A stretch of DNA of 64,000 nucleotides, from assembly GCF_003589595.1 (NCBI RefSeq), contig NW_020653711.1:4432777-4496776 (forward strand). Direction: 5' to 3'. This DNA comes from Hyposmocoma kahamanoa (Eukaryota > Arthropoda > Insecta > Lepidoptera > Cosmopterigidae). Under the pieces are notes generated by a model. It did not search any database. It had not been told where the DNA came from and saw only the letters and a program-made list of their open reading frames with translations. Positions 39,051 to 50,779 of this stretch are shown one piece after another (within the stretch, counting starts at the first letter, position 1; every line of letters starts with the position of its first letter). Both the position numbers and the translations under genes were made by a program.

Positions 39051-41012
39051 TCATAATGAAAGAAACCCATATAAGTATTGAGTATGTGTCATTTAATAAG
39101 TCAGTTGCAGAATAACAACCTTACGAATTATCATTTTTAAAGCCATTTCACGATATAAACTCATATTTTGATTATTTTAAATTAGGTAACTTTCATTCTA
39201 AAGGTGCGATGTGTTACTTACATTAAGTAACTTACTCCCATTAAGGAAGGCACTGACCTCAGCATTTCGCTGCCTACTATCCTAAGACACGTCTTGCTCT
39301 TCATCAACACACATCTGTGTTTTTATACACGCTTGTCGGTTAAGGGTACACTTGACCTGGTCTTTCTTTGGGACGTCCTTAATTTGATCTTAGTAAGCTC
39401 GCCTTGATCGGCCCTTATCCGCTCACGCGATGCACTCCTCCTACCGCAAAATGACGGCTATTTAGTTTCGCAAATTAGAAAAGCATTCAGTTTAAATACA
39501 AGTTTTTATAAATAAAAATTATTATTCTGCATTGCTAAATAAATACCCTCCGTAATACCAACAAAATAAAATGCAGTAATACACCGCAAATCCTGCACTT
39601 AAAAAGCACTAATGACATTTTTGGTGTACTTGGATAAATATGATAATATTCCGTTTGAGTGGTTATAAACATTTATGTAGTTTTTAAACATTTATATTCA
39701 GGGTAAACTTAAAAAACGCTACTTACGATATGTTTTCAATAAATAAACACCGCAATCACCAGCCCAAACAATAACACACACGATTGTCGTGACGTATTTT
39801 TGAAGTTGTTTATTTTTTTTAAATGACAGATCCTGGTATTAAAAACTTTATGGTTTGCTAGAGTAGTTACCGAAATAGCAATTAATATTAGTTCTTTTAC
39901 CTGTTATAACTTCGATATCCGATAAATCATCACTGGCACCTCTAGGTGTGGTATGCATCTATGGCTGCATGTATCGCGTGAGCGGTTATCAATTTGCCAG
40001 CTCTTAGTCGCAGTTGCAGTTTGTATAAATATTCATTCTGGAATAAAGTCAGTGTCCCTGTCGCTCGACCCAAGCAAAATGAATCGTACTAGTACCGGAA
40101 AAACATTGTTTCGAGCTGAGATTGTCGACTCTTAGCCTTCTTTTACATATCCTCTGTACAAAGCACTGTCAATGGATTTTTTTTATGATACAAAGAAGTC
40201 TTGCGCGCGGTGTTAACACGTTCATCGTCGTGGTGGGTCAAAATGACCGACATCTCATCTACCTATTGGGGCTGCGGGGGGTTAAAATGAACGGCACGAC
40301 GCACCTAATTTTGCGACACTCCTTCACGCCACAGGTGGCAAACGCTACGTATTTAGCCATATAACATGACACGCGTGGCCCAGATTGGACTTGGTTTTTA
40401 AGATTTTTGATGGCGCTTTTAAACTAAGAAAAAAAATATTTCGAATACTTTCAAATAGGATTTAAAAGTTACAAAGTAAGCAAAAAATGGTTAATGTGAA
40501 ATATCAATCTCAAATGAAAGACGTATGTCAGTTTTAGGTAAACATCGATCGAACATTACGTGTACTCTGCCCGGCATTGCGACCGTAATAATTATTTAGG
40601 CCGCGCCGGGTTGAAATGCCTGGCACTAAATATAATCCCAAACTAGAGCCAAATAATGAAATATCGCGAAACAATTTATATACGCATACAAATGAGACTA
40701 AAAACAATCACGTAAGCCATTGTCATATTTTGAACATTGTTAAGCGACACGCCTGTCCAAAGGAGTTACAATGCCACTTAAAGCTATATTCCGTTCATAG
40801 ACCGTAACAGCGTTTACTGTATAATTAAATATCAGAATAATGATAGTATGGGGTACCTCGTTTCGCTATATGGATCTCAAAAAACCAACTAGGTATGGGC
40901 TAGATTTTCAAATGCTTCTATATAGTTGTCGCCTACTTGCTGCTGTTCCATAGAAAAGTATCAACAGCGTACTGACAAAATTCATTGATTTACTTTGAAC
41001 ATTTTATATTGA
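39051..41012. other. No gene seen; two repeat traces
   Basis: 40035-40150 is a diverged copy of 59510-59625 (AATAAAGTCAGTGTCCCTGTCGC / AATAAAGCCAGTCTCCCTGCCGC types). 40741-40800 is a small minus R1 scrap (AGCGACACGCCTGTCC). A TTAA-flanked CACGTTCATCG start at about 40213 hints at a piggyBac-type MITE but no right end was found. Confidence 0.4.
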
Positions 41013-41016
41013 ATCA

Positions 41017-41478
41017 ATACATCGAGTATATAACCAGAAATAGAGATGAAATAAGGATCATAAATTCCTAGTAACTCATCAGTGATACATCACTTATAAA
41101 TATCCACTCTCGTTTGCACTGAAATATAGATAGCGCCAACAACTGACCTGTGTGTACGTCTCCGTATATACCAAAAATATTCTGTATTTATTGTAATAAA
41201 GATAATATCTCTAACATTCGGTGGTGTGGGGAAAATAGCAAAACATCTCATTACAAAACAAACGTTATTAAATATGTAATTTTGCAATTTTCATCCATTA
41301 TGGCAAAAGCTCAAGTTAACTGGTCGATTTAAAATGAAACGATTGACGACACCCGTCAATTGTTTTGAATTCAGGCTGGCCAAACGGAGTGCAGTTGTCA
41401 CAATAATAATATAGCAGAATTGTTTTCAAGCAAATTAAATGATATTTGATCTCTATTTCTTTTTACGTATTCGATGAA
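41017..41478 (+). mobile_element. TIR MITE (~460 bp), copy 1
   Basis: Left end ACATCGAGTATATAACCAGA continuing AATAGAGATGAAATA and right end inverse (TATTTGATCTCTATTTCTTT..TATTCGATGA) form ~35-bp TIRs. The interior matches 47975-48390 (minus) over ~370 bp, including AAAGATAATATCTCTAACA and a CAATTGACGA..CGTCAATTG palindrome. Confidence 0.7.
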
Positions 41479-41557
41479 TCAATGTAACCACTACTGCGGC
41501 AAGAGAAGTACTGACATTTTTGTGTGCGCTATTATTTAAGTGCGGTCCACGAAAGAC

Positions 41558-41630
41558 GTGAATCGCAAAGATCTGACACCGCCATTGCACCTGTCACTCT
41601 GCGACATAAGTTAACAAGTTCCATGTGCCA
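41558..41630 (-). mobile_element. R1 fragment
   Basis: GAATCGCAAAGATCTGA..GACATAAGTTAACAAGTTCC. Confidence 0.65.
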
Positions 41631-41639
41631 CCAAGATCG

Positions 41640-41965
41640 TTCCCGTTATGTCGAAACGTTTTATTTATCGTTGGACGACTGTAGCGTCAACCCTGTTCCC
41701 ACATCACTATCTGTCGTGACTGTGTCGTGAACGTTTATTTTATTGTCGAACGACTGTCGATTCTGTCGTTTTGTCGGTTTGCACGACAGAATCGTTTTGG
41801 TTCAATTATCTATCGTCAGACGACTGTCGTTCTAGCTCTTTCCATTATCACGACAGTCTGACATCGTAACGTCAAAAAAGTCGTGAACGACAGTTAATCG
41901 TGTTTTACTTTATCAATTATGGCATACTTCCTACTTTCTTTAGAGAGAAAGTCCACACCACGACA
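41640..41965. repeat. TGTCG/CGACA-rich cluster
   Basis: About a dozen TGTCG or CGACA pentamers occur in ~320 bp, often as ACGACTGTCG or TGCACGACAG, on both strands with no regular period. Not seen elsewhere in the window. Confidence 0.6.
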
Positions 41966-44028
41966 ACAATCCATATAACAAATATTGAACTTTGTAAAGA
42001 AAATTCCTAAAAATATAGGAGCATTTTACCAAGCTCAGTAGTTTTCATAGTATCCTGGTTTTCTCTTGTGTAACGGAGGTTGACACGTTGCTACTTTGGC
42101 CAAGCCGCAGCTATACCCCGTCAGCCATACATCACTTCCACTAACTGGCCTGCGATGGCAGCGCCACCTTCAACCAAGCTAGGCGTGTGATGAGGGCAGC
42201 GGAGAGACGTAACCTGCCTGCTTACATAAGCCTTTCAATTTTATTTTAAAAGAATTGTTGTCTGGAAGCAACAGAATAAGCTGTCGCTTGACTGTAAAAA
42301 CAATAAAATAATTGGTAGTCTTTACTTCATTATCTTATTTGCCGCCCTTCTGTTATACTTGTTTATTTCTGTGAGTGGATTTGTAAAAACGAAAACATTC
42401 AAAAGGTTAACAAAGGTTGGTCTAGTGATACAATGGATTTTATTCTCGTGGAAATCTACCATCAACTAAATTGGATATTTCCCTTTCCATCGAAGTTGTT
42501 CGCAAATATTTGTGAAATGCCAAAAAAGTTATTGCATAACTCAGCTCTCCGACTATTGTGCGGAAAAGAATTTTCATCAAATAAACTATTTGGAATCGAT
42601 TGAGGTTTGAAATTCTACTATCTACTCCAGATTGTTATTGTGTAAAAAGTTTTTGACACATCGAAACAGGGTGCACCCTATTATTTAGTAATGTAAAATT
42701 TTTGATTCTGTGGTTCTATATTTATAAATTTAGGCGATGTTCACTTGTTTTTTTTTTAATTAACGTAATGGAACACACATTAGAGGCTAACCGAGTTTTT
42801 CTACTCTTGTACTTTAATCTGTCAATTATAATTATATAAACCATATCGCAAAGGCGCTCTTTTTAGCTCTGAATCACAATTCTATTGTCTGTGGTACTCG
42901 TTACTGAACTGAAAAATGTCACTATAATGAGTTTTAAAAAAAAACCTCGTTGTTTTGCTAATTAAAGTATCGAATATGGCGCTACTCAAACGCTCTATTG
43001 GTTAAGAAATTTCTCAACGGTTCCAGAGGAGTTGCCATATTAAAAGTTGCTTGTTGATACAAAATCATCTTTACAAATATTTTGATCGATTGGTTGAATT
43101 TAAAAACACCGTCCTTATAATACACTATATTGTATAACAAGTTGAAAAGATTTTGGTTCTTTTTATTTCTGGATAAAATTGAAAAGAAATATGGATATTT
43201 ATAGAAATGTCCTCGTCGTCGTCCGACTGTAGGATACAGATTTCACCCTTTTTGGACTGTGTAGGGTAAACTACGTACGATTCAAATATCTGAAAATTCT
43301 TGAGAACTTCGACACCTTCAAGTGGTTCAAAACTTTATTGCTTTGTCACTCTAGCTGGAACCTGTGGCCGTCGCATTTGAGCCCGTGAGCGATGCAAACG
43401 TTTTGCACTCAGAAAGAAGTAAGTAGTTACGATATTTTAACATCGACTGTCATATTATTTCCTCTTATGTTTACACCAAAATCTTTATTGTAGTGTTCAC
43501 TTGCTTTGTAAAAGTATTTTATTATACTTATAAAATGTTTTTATTATTATTTTATTATTTGTTTAAAAGCAAAACGGAATGAATTACCTTTTTGCAAGAC
43601 TAATAAGCAATGTTAATTTAACATAATTTTCTAAAATACAATACACTTGCATAAAAAAACTGCCCATCGATAAAACAACTTTTAATGTTACTCGTAGTTA
43701 AGAGGAAGACACTTTGTTCATGTGTTCATAGTCTAATCAACACTAGCATTAATATTCATTTTGTCCACTATAACTTAACTAAACTTACTCAAAGGTTTAG
43801 ATCTTTGTAGTCTACGCATTATCTTTGTATTGTTTAGCTGTATAGCCCCTATGGTTAGGTGACGATGAAGTCCATGTTCGTGAGCTTCGGCGTACTTTCT
43901 TATAACTTTATCTACGGGGTCTGTATCCAAATCGCGATGCAAATTCTCATATCGTACCTATATGTATACCAAGGAGCAATAATATGTTCAATATGAAAGT
44001 TGATTCAAAGCATATCCTTTTGACGTGT
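41966..44028. other. No gene; possible solo LTR
   Basis: About 42069-42357 begins TGTAACGGAGGTTGACACG, contains TATAAGCC-like and AATAAAATAATT signals and ends near CCCTTCTGTTATA, which could be a ~290-bp solo LTR; no perfect TG..CA ends or target duplication were found. The rest is unassigned. Confidence 0.3.
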
Positions 44029-44187
44029 TGTAGAGCTCCTAGTGAAAGAGTTTGTCCAGGGAAGTGCTACCTCCTTACATATTTAAGCAATAATATGAGC
44101 ATTACTGCGTTCCAGTTTTGAAGGGAACGGGTACTGGTTAAATCATAGGCACATGAGACATGTCAATTTATGTCTCAGGATGACAAA
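44029..44187 (+). mobile_element. R1 repeat, 5' half
   Basis: GTAGAGCTCCTAGTGAAAGAG to TTATGTCTCAGGATGAC; 3' half absent. Confidence 0.75.
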
Positions 44188-44239
44188 GTCAATGTCAAAT
44201 AATCATTTAATCCATAGGTAAAATTTTCACACTTCAAAA

Positions 44240-44466
44240 CATTGACTTACAAATAAATGGACGACGGGTCTAATACAAAAACCACGAAAAAAATGTCCCA
44301 AGTCAACCTATTCCAAATTTAAATTGTAATGTCATCGCAGTATCGCGCTGTCAGTCGAACAAATGAAGACTAAAGCGGAGTTTGGCGCTCTGTATAGGAT
44401 TTAGCGCCTTACAAGTGCGGACACTTTTTAGCGCGGACCCGACGTCCATATAATTGTAAGTCAATG
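44240..44466. mobile_element. 227-bp TIR MITE
   Basis: CATTGACTTACAAATAAATG (continuing GACGACGGGTC) at the left is matched in inverse by the right end (..GACCCGACGTCCATATAATTG, TAAGTCAATG), about 31-bp TIRs with four mismatches. Confidence 0.75.
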
Positions 44467-44579
44467 CTTTAAAATGAAATTTTTTAAGCTACTTCTCGTT
44501 CACTACGCTAATCTCCCTGAGAAGAACGAGCAAGAAACTCTAGGGATTGCTTTTTTCAAATAAACTTAAATGCTATAGA

Positions 44580-44960
44580 CTACACTTTGAATCATAATTG
44601 AGTGGAATCTAGACTCTTGTTGTCTTTCCATACACCTTTGTCTAACACATGCTCTTCAATTTTGTAATATGGCTTTTCTATTAAAATACTTTTAATGTAA
44701 GTTTTAAACTTAGGAAATGATAATCCTTAATATATTCTCCGGAACTTTATTGTAAAAACGTATATAGTTCTCGATAAAAGAATCGTTTACCTTAGTTAAA
44801 CGAAATCGTGGTACCATGAGTTTGGACTTACTTCTAAGGTTAATATCATGGATATCTTCTTTCGTAATGAAATTATATATATTTTTACGGGCATACAATA
44901 TATTTATCCTTAAACTTTTCTCTGAGAGAAACCCGAGAACCTAAACTGTACAAAGAACAA
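44580..44960 (-). pseudogene. LINE C-terminal coding remnant
   Basis: Minus-strand translation HDINLRSKSKLMVPRFRLTK, VNDSFIENYIRFYNKVPENI, then one frame away FPKFKTYIKSILIEKPYYKI matches the tail of lepidopteran non-LTR ORF2 (H..NTR.K..L..P..RL.K...SF......YNKLP). One frameshift near 44705. Confidence 0.7.
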
Positions 44961-44998
44961 ATCGCTCGTTTTTGCAACACAAATATGTTTTAAATCAC

Positions 44999-45217
44999 GG
45001 AGCTTTAAATCGCACAGATCTGAGCACTGCCACTGCACTGCCACTGTACCCATCACCCTGAGACATAAGGTAACAAGTCCCATATGCATGTAATTTCACC
45101 ACCACCTTTACCCTTGACCTTATGCTCACATTACTGTTTGGAGGCAGAAAAAGGTTTGTAGTACCTTTTAGTACTTCCCTGGACGAACTCTTTCACAAGG
45201 CGCTTTACTGCTACCTG
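44999..45217 (-). mobile_element. R1 repeat
   Basis: Minus copy with a small internal CACTGCCACTG duplication (about 45024-45046) and a 5' end at GCTTTACTGCTACC. Confidence 0.8.
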
Positions 45218-45404
45218 CCTGTGAGCCGTAAAATAATTTTTGTATGTTATGCCTTATTGCATCATTAGTGAATGACGTTTTATGAAACTTAACACAAACT
45301 TCACCAGCATTTTACATTTTTTTCTCCTCGATCAACTCGAGCTAACAGATATTGAATTTATTGACTTTTTGAAGTAAGTACACTGTTTTGTATTGGGTTT
45401 TTAA

Positions 45405-45690
45405 ATTTTTAATCGACTCTAAAAAAGGAGAAGTTTTTTAATGTGTGTTACGCGATAACTCCGGTGATTTGCGAATCAATTTTGATGATTCTTTTTTTGT
45501 AAGAAAGAAGGTACTTCAGTTAAATTTGAAGAAAATATTTTACCTCTGAGGGTGGCAAACTAGGATTGCAAACTTGCTAGGGAGGGTTGAATCCGGTTTT
45601 GCACACTTTCCGGTAACCGATTTCAATAAAACTTTGCAAATAGATATAATTCCAATCACTTTTGAGCTCGGTTTTAGTACTCTGGACTGA
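45405..45690 (+). repeat. Lepidopteran 'ACCGACTTCAAAAAAGG' repeat
   Basis: ATCGACTCTAAAAAAGGAG, GTTACGCGATAACTCCGG, and the far end TTTCAATAAAACTTTGCAAATA..GAGCTCGGTTTTAGTACTCTG. The far end recurs in inverse at 63759-63840. Confidence 0.75.
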
Positions 45691-45944
45691 GATTATTAAT
45701 TTAAGTGTTATTTATAAGATTTATTGTGACTTAACCATACATTTAGAAACTTAATATATATTTATTGGACTGATATAGACGTTATTGTCTGTAAATAATA
45801 AAAATACTTTACCATATTCGACTGAATACAATTATTGAATCGTATTCACCCCATTTATAAATGTGTTTATCTTACTCGGTTTTTTTAACAATCACAAACT
45901 AGGAAATCTACCAGAGCAATGGAATTTACGTTATAACGTAATAA
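45691..45944. other. No gene seen
   Basis: AT-rich spacer. Confidence 0.35.
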
Positions 45945-46168
45945 AAAGTATAATAACACATTCCTAGTCCAGCACCAGGGAAACCCTGTATCGCTGGTGC
46001 CATGTACACACACATAATACACGGTTAACTTACAAATTACAACCAAATTCACGAGAGAAATAAATATAGGCCATAGAAATAATTCTTCTGGCTCGGGAAT
46101 CGAACTTGGGACCTATGTGTGACAGACCAGCATGGTAATCTTTCGGCCTCGGGGACAGTTTAATATTC
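45945..46168 (-). mobile_element. SINE A
   Basis: Minus copy: tail near 45945, body with GGTGCCATGTACACACACA and B box GGAATCGAACTTGGG on +, head ending GGCCTCGGGGACAGTT. Confidence 0.8.
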
Positions 46169-46186
46169 CTAATATATACCTGTTTC

Positions 46187-46303
46187 TGACGCTAAGCAAT
46201 AATGTGAGCATTACGGCGTTCCGGTTTAGAAGTGTAATGGTGGTGGTGAAATTACAGGCACATGGTACTTGTGAACATATGTCTCAGATCTTTGCAATTT
46301 AAG
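46187..46303 (+). mobile_element. R1 fragment
   Basis: Truncated at both ends (GCTAAGCAATAATGTGAGC to AGATCTTTGCAATTTAA). Confidence 0.75.
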
Positions 46304-46315
46304 GCAAATTCGCCG

Positions 46316-46622
46316 CAGTAGAGCTCGTTGTGAAAGTGAAAGAGTTCGTCCAGGGCAGTACTGCCACCTTACCAATTTCTGCCACTAAGCAGTAATGTTA
46401 GCATTACTGCGTTCCGGTTTTAAAGGGTAAGGGTGCTGGTGAAACTACAGGCACATGGGACTTGTCAACTTATGTCTTAGGGTGACGGGCGTAGTGGCAG
46501 TGCCCCTCAGATATTTGTAATTAAAAGCTCTGAGCGGCACTGCAACTGTTACGAACAGGCGTGTAGCTTATACCATCAGGCGCACGACTAGTTCGTCCTG
46601 TCACTTGGTTTCATAAAAAAAA
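46316..46622 (+). mobile_element. R1 repeat, full length
   Basis: CAGTAGAGCTCGTTGTGAAA to GTCACTTGGTTTCATAAAAAAA; a 9-bp GTGAAA duplication near the 5' end. Confidence 0.85.
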
Positions 46623-46627
46623 ACCAA

Positions 46628-46722
46628 ATTGCCGGTAACACTACCGGGAATCGAACCCGGGAACTCCTCGTGCAGCGGCCACGGTACACGGTACGGTACA
46701 AACCGTCGGGCCAACGAGGTTT
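46628..46722 (-). mobile_element. tRNA-like SINE head in the R1 A-tail
   Basis: Minus strand: ACCTCGTTGGCCCGACGG (A box), B box GGTTCGATTCCCGG. The arms do not fold as a proper cloverleaf and the insert CGTACCGTGTACCGTGG is repetitive, so it is a SINE head, not a tRNA gene. Confidence 0.6.
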
Positions 46723-47261
46723 TTATTTTGCAATGAGATCATGAAGTTTATACCTACTTTACGTTTTTGTGGTTTTCTCCATTCACTTTGGGATGCGTGA
46801 GTGGTTGCTCTTAGCGTAGGCACCGCACCTCTACACACATTTATTAAATTCTTAAAACTAAAAGCGAGGCATCCTTACATCCAAATTTTTGTGACTGTGG
46901 TAATTTAAAATTGCGTGACATGAAGTCTTTTAATATAAACTTTTAATACAAACCCAGCGCGTTCATTAGTCCGTGTCAAAAATGTTGCCATCCGACAAAA
47001 ATGTGGTGAAATTTTATTACCAACAAGCGTCATATTCGTTTTGTTCCCAAAATTTATATTCAAAGTAAAATTACTTTTTTGATTAACAGCGCTGTAAAAA
47101 GTTGTTACGCTTTTGGAAATGTTCATAAAGTTAAGATGTTATTCGAAACAATAAATCTGAGTTGTGAGGGTTATAAGCATCTTAAATATTTTTGTACCAA
47201 TAAACATAAAAGTTCCTTATAACTCAAGAGAACGACTAAGAATATTTCGAAATATGAACAA
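46723..47261. other. No gene seen
   Basis: AT-rich unassigned DNA. Confidence 0.35.
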
Positions 47262-47500
47262 CTTAGTAGCCGTAGGGCTCCTTGTGAAAGAGTTCGTCCA
47301 GGGAAGTACTGCCCACCACCAAGCAGTAATGTGAGGATTACTTCGTTCCGGTTTTGAAGGGTAAGCGTGCTGGTGAAATTACAGGCACATGGGACTTTTC
47401 AACTTACGTCTCAGGGTGATGGATGCAGTGGCAGTGCACCTCAGATCTTTGCGATTTAAAGCTCTGAGTGGCACTGCAACTGTTATGAACAGGCGTGTCG
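47262..47500 (+). mobile_element. R1 repeat
   Basis: TAGTAGCCGTAGGGCTCC to GAACAGGCGTGTCG; a small internal deletion removes the CACCTTACCTATTTC block; 3' end replaced by a minus fragment of the lepidopteran repeat (CTCCTCTTTTGAAGTCGGTT, 47518-47541). Confidence 0.8.
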
Positions 47501-47571
47501 ATTACTCCATTTTTCTCTCCTCCTCTTTTGAAGTCGGTTAATATAATATACATACCGACCCTTGAGAGGCA

Positions 47572-47702
47572 AACTGGGATAAGCGACACTATTGCGTCAT
47601 ATTGAGTTATATATACCTTTGGAATCAGAAACATTAACTGATTCCAACTGTATATATGTATATATAACTCAATATGACCAGAAGTGTCGCTTATCCCATT
47701 TT
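47572..47702. mobile_element. Foldback MITE, arms about 55-60 bp
   Basis: ACTGGGATAAGCGACACTAT..TGGAATCAG (left) pairs with CTGATTCCA..GTGTCGCTTATCCCA (right) with a short AAACATTAA loop; a few mismatches and one AT-run length difference. Confidence 0.8.
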
Positions 47703-47974
47703 GCTTTTCAAGCATCGAGTTACATATTAACTGAAAATGTACCTATAGATCTCTTAACTAAGCATAAATCTTATTGACTAATTTTTCCTAGAATCATTAA
47801 ACCTCTCTCCTGAAAACTTGTCATTTTGCAGATGTAGCCTTATTACACTATGCCAGCGAAATATTTTTTTTCCGTTAAGAATCATCACAATTTCATCAGA
47901 AACTACTGATAAGTTTACTTTACTACCGATTGTAATACAACTAGTCGATCTTATACTCTTAAGTCCATCGAGCA

Positions 47975-48390
47975 TATCAAACTGCGTTGCGATTGGCCAG
48001 CCCGAATTCGAAACAATTGACGAGTGTCGTCAATTGCTTTACTTCAAATCGAACAGTTTTACTGGAGCTTTGCTATGATAGATGAAAATGGAAAAATTAC
48101 ATACTTAATATATTTCATTACCGATGAAATGTGATTTCGTTTGTTTTGTAATTAGATGTTGTGTTTTTCCCACGCTACCGAAAGGAACAGCCTCCATTGT
48201 TAGAGATATTATCTTTACACACGGGCCAGTTGTTGGCGCTGTACTATTTTAGTTTTCTAATTTGTGATTTCAGCGCAAACGACAGTTGATATTCAAAAGT
48301 GATATAAGGCTCATTTGCCTGATGAGTTGCCATGGATGGATAGTCCTTATTTCGTCTCTATTTCTGGTTATACACTCGATGTCTAAACTT
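47975..48390 (-). mobile_element. TIR MITE, copy 2
   Basis: Minus-strand relative of 41017-41478; outer left-type end TATAACCAGAAATAGAGACG at 48375-48356 is kept. Its distal end differs from copy 1. Confidence 0.65.
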
Positions 48391-48828
48391 GACAAAAGTT
48401 CAATTTAGCAATGTAATAATATAATGTTTACTTTCCCTTGTTTTCCCACGACAAAATTCTACCCACAAAACCCCTATCGCAAGATTTTATATGAAAATAA
48501 ATTTGCCTATCACAATAACCATACATAAAGTCCCAAGAATTCTTCAAAACCGTAAACAGAACCAGGGACTCCTTGTACCCGAAGAAGATACGATATTTTA
48601 TTCCACCGCAACTATCATTGTATCTATTTTCACTGGCTTTGTGCGAACAATAGTACTGATTCCTTTGTACTGACAATTGGTCGCAGATAGAAGGTTGAAT
48701 TCACTGAAAAGATCAAATGCCTCGATTTTGCTCAAACGTTATGTTAATCACTGGTTGAATTGAAGAAAATAAAATGTTATTTCTTTTACATCTATTGTCA
48801 TTCTGCACAGACTTGATCTTTAGAAGTC
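48391..48828. other. No gene seen
   Basis: Two short overlapping frames on opposite strands (48428-48676) without domains. Confidence 0.35.
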
Positions 48829-49025
48829 CTGGGGCCTACCATAACCTTTCAAAAAACAATCTTATTTCAATGTAAGCTTATAGTAAGCATATTATAATAT
48901 TACTCATATTCGTACCATGAGAAACCTGTCAACCAAGTAATGTATTATTGCTAAAGTGACTGAACGAATGATTTCCCATTATTGTCTATTCCTTATTTAA
49001 AATAGCTAACCGTTAAACGCTATAG

Positions 49026-49098
49026 CGTCAAAAAAGAAAGAGATGGCATTATAGAGTTCATATAGAACTCAATAATGCCATCTCTTTCTTTTTTGACG
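49026..49098. repeat. 73-bp near-perfect palindrome inside the TIR element
   Basis: CGTCAAAAAAGAAAGAGATG to CATCTCTTTCTTTTTTGACG, about 34-bp arms with one mismatch and almost no loop. Copy 1 keeps only a decayed left arm. Confidence 0.85.
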
Positions 49099-49511
49099 TT
49101 CTGAATCGTCCTATCGTAGTATTATTTACATTCAGAGAATTTTAACTGCCAAAAAAAGAAAAGTATGTAATAATGAAATCTGTTAAAATTACGTTGTTTT
49201 CAATTATTTTTCCGCATTTTCATGAAGAAAAATAAATAAAACAAACGGAGTCTTGATTGTCAAATTTTGAATTCGGAATTATAGTCTAGGGTCAACTGTT
49301 AGGGTCGCCAAGGGGCATATAGATGGCGCTGTCATAATTTTACGAAATAAACATCGCGTAATAGTACATAGTAGTAGTACATAGTAATAGTACATAGTAC
49401 ATACATTTTTATTTAACGAGAAATTACTCCCTATGTACTATTGAATAAAAAATAAACAAAATTTTGAAGAGATGTATGTAAATAAATAAGTTCAACTTAA
49501 CTTTTAATCAC

Positions 49512-49968
49512 GCAGACGCTTGGCACTTGCAGAGAAAAACCCGCGTGTCATCGGACCTACTTACTATGACCGTTTACCCGCTACTCTCAGACTCGAACCG
49601 TCTGACGAAACATTTAGGCGCCGGCTGAAAGACCTTTTCTTGAAAAATTTTATACTCTGGAAATGAATTTATGGACTTTAAATTGTAACGAATTCAGTAT
49701 TTTCTATTTTTATTCTAATTTTTACCGCATTAACATACTCTTGTATAATTGTTATTAAATTATGACGATCCTTGATGGAGAATGACATTTGATATGTAAT
49801 TTAATGACAACAATATTATATAATGAATTGTTAATTTTCTATTTATTGTGTATTTTCATATAATTTTCATTTTTGTCTGACGATCTCAATATAATTTCTT
49901 ATACTTTGACATGTAGTGCAATTTATACTGTAATGTTATATTTGAGAAATAAATGAATCTGAATCAGA
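49512..49968 (+). pseudogene. LINE 3' end nested in the TIR element
   Basis: Opens with RRRLALAEKNPRVIGPTYYD and continues RLPATLRLEPSDETF, RRRLKDLFLKNFILWK then TGA (49666), a non-LTR ORF2 C-terminus; ~300 bp 3' UTR ends AAATAAATGAATCTGAATCAG. Copy 1 of the host element lacks it, giving the empty site. Confidence 0.75.
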
Positions 49969-50261
49969 ATTACAAATCGACACTTAGACAATAAATTCGA
50001 AAATAATATTGTTTCCATTGCAACCGTGTAACTATTTTAAGATTGCTAAATTTGACATAAGAAAAATAATACTTTTATGTTAAGTCGCGTCATAGTACGA
50101 ACTGAGTGAATGAATAGTCACAAAGCTGCCAATAAAACATTATATTTGTAACATTATAATAAGCTTACTTTAAGCGCATTATGGTACGAAAAATCAATGT
50201 AAGGTTAAAGTAATATTGTTTTAAGAGTTTATGGTAAGCCCCCTGTTGTTACTTACTTTAG

Positions 50262-50522
50262 TAGAATAATAATAATAAAGTAATTTATTTGTTTTATGCA
50301 ATAATAATAACGTGCACACACTCATAGTCCTGCACTACGGAAACTCTGTATCGCGGGTGCCGTGGACACACACATAGACAACCACAAATTACACCCAAAC
50401 TCATGAGATGAATAAGTGTAGGCCATTCAAACATTTCTCCCGACACGGAAATCAAACCTGGGACTTCAGCCTTCCGCGTGGCAACCGCTTCCGCCTTGGG
50501 AACCGTTCGGCCACGGAGGCAG
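50262..50522 (-). mobile_element. SINE A
   Basis: Minus copy with (TAA)n tail at 50262-50312, CCGTGGACACACACATAGAC and head ending GGCCACGGAGGCAGTT; head contains an extra CTTCCGCGTGG duplication. Confidence 0.85.
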
Positions 50523-50555
50523 TTACTAAATACAGTGATGTATACCTTTTTCTGT

Positions 50556-50750
50556 CCTTTCGGTTTTGAAGGATAAGGGTGCTGGTGAAATTACAGACAC
50601 ATGGGACTTGTCAATTTATGTCTCAGCGTGATGAATGCATCAGACATTTATAATTTAAAGTTTTGAGTGGCATTGCAGCTGTTATGGATAGGTTACCACC
50701 AGGCGCACGTTATACTCGACTCGTAACTTGGTGTCATAAAAGAAATTGAG
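50556..50750 (+). mobile_element. R1 repeat, 5' truncated
   Basis: CGGTTTTGAAGGATAAGGG to CGTAACTTGGTGTCATAAAA. Confidence 0.75.
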
Positions 50751-50779
50751 TTTATTATTAACAATCGGGTTTATTTTAT

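Larger units (their letters stand above)
48829..50245 (+). mobile_element. hAT-like TIR element, copy 2, with nested LINE
   Basis: Left end CTGGGGCCTACCATAA and right end (inverse CAGGGGGCTTACCATAA) form TIRs that continue with AACAAT..TTACTTT..ATTG similarity. CAGGGG ends suggest hAT, but an 8-bp target duplication was not seen. Interior matches 36110-36849. A LINE fragment interrupts it at 49512-49968. Confidence 0.7.

Noticed and set aside
42069..42357. Solo LTR
   Set aside because: Ends do not form clean TG..CA and no target duplication is visible; left as a low-confidence note.
46628..46722. tRNA-like sequence with good B box
   Set aside because: Inserted in an R1 A-tail, with a repetitive anticodon region that does not pair.
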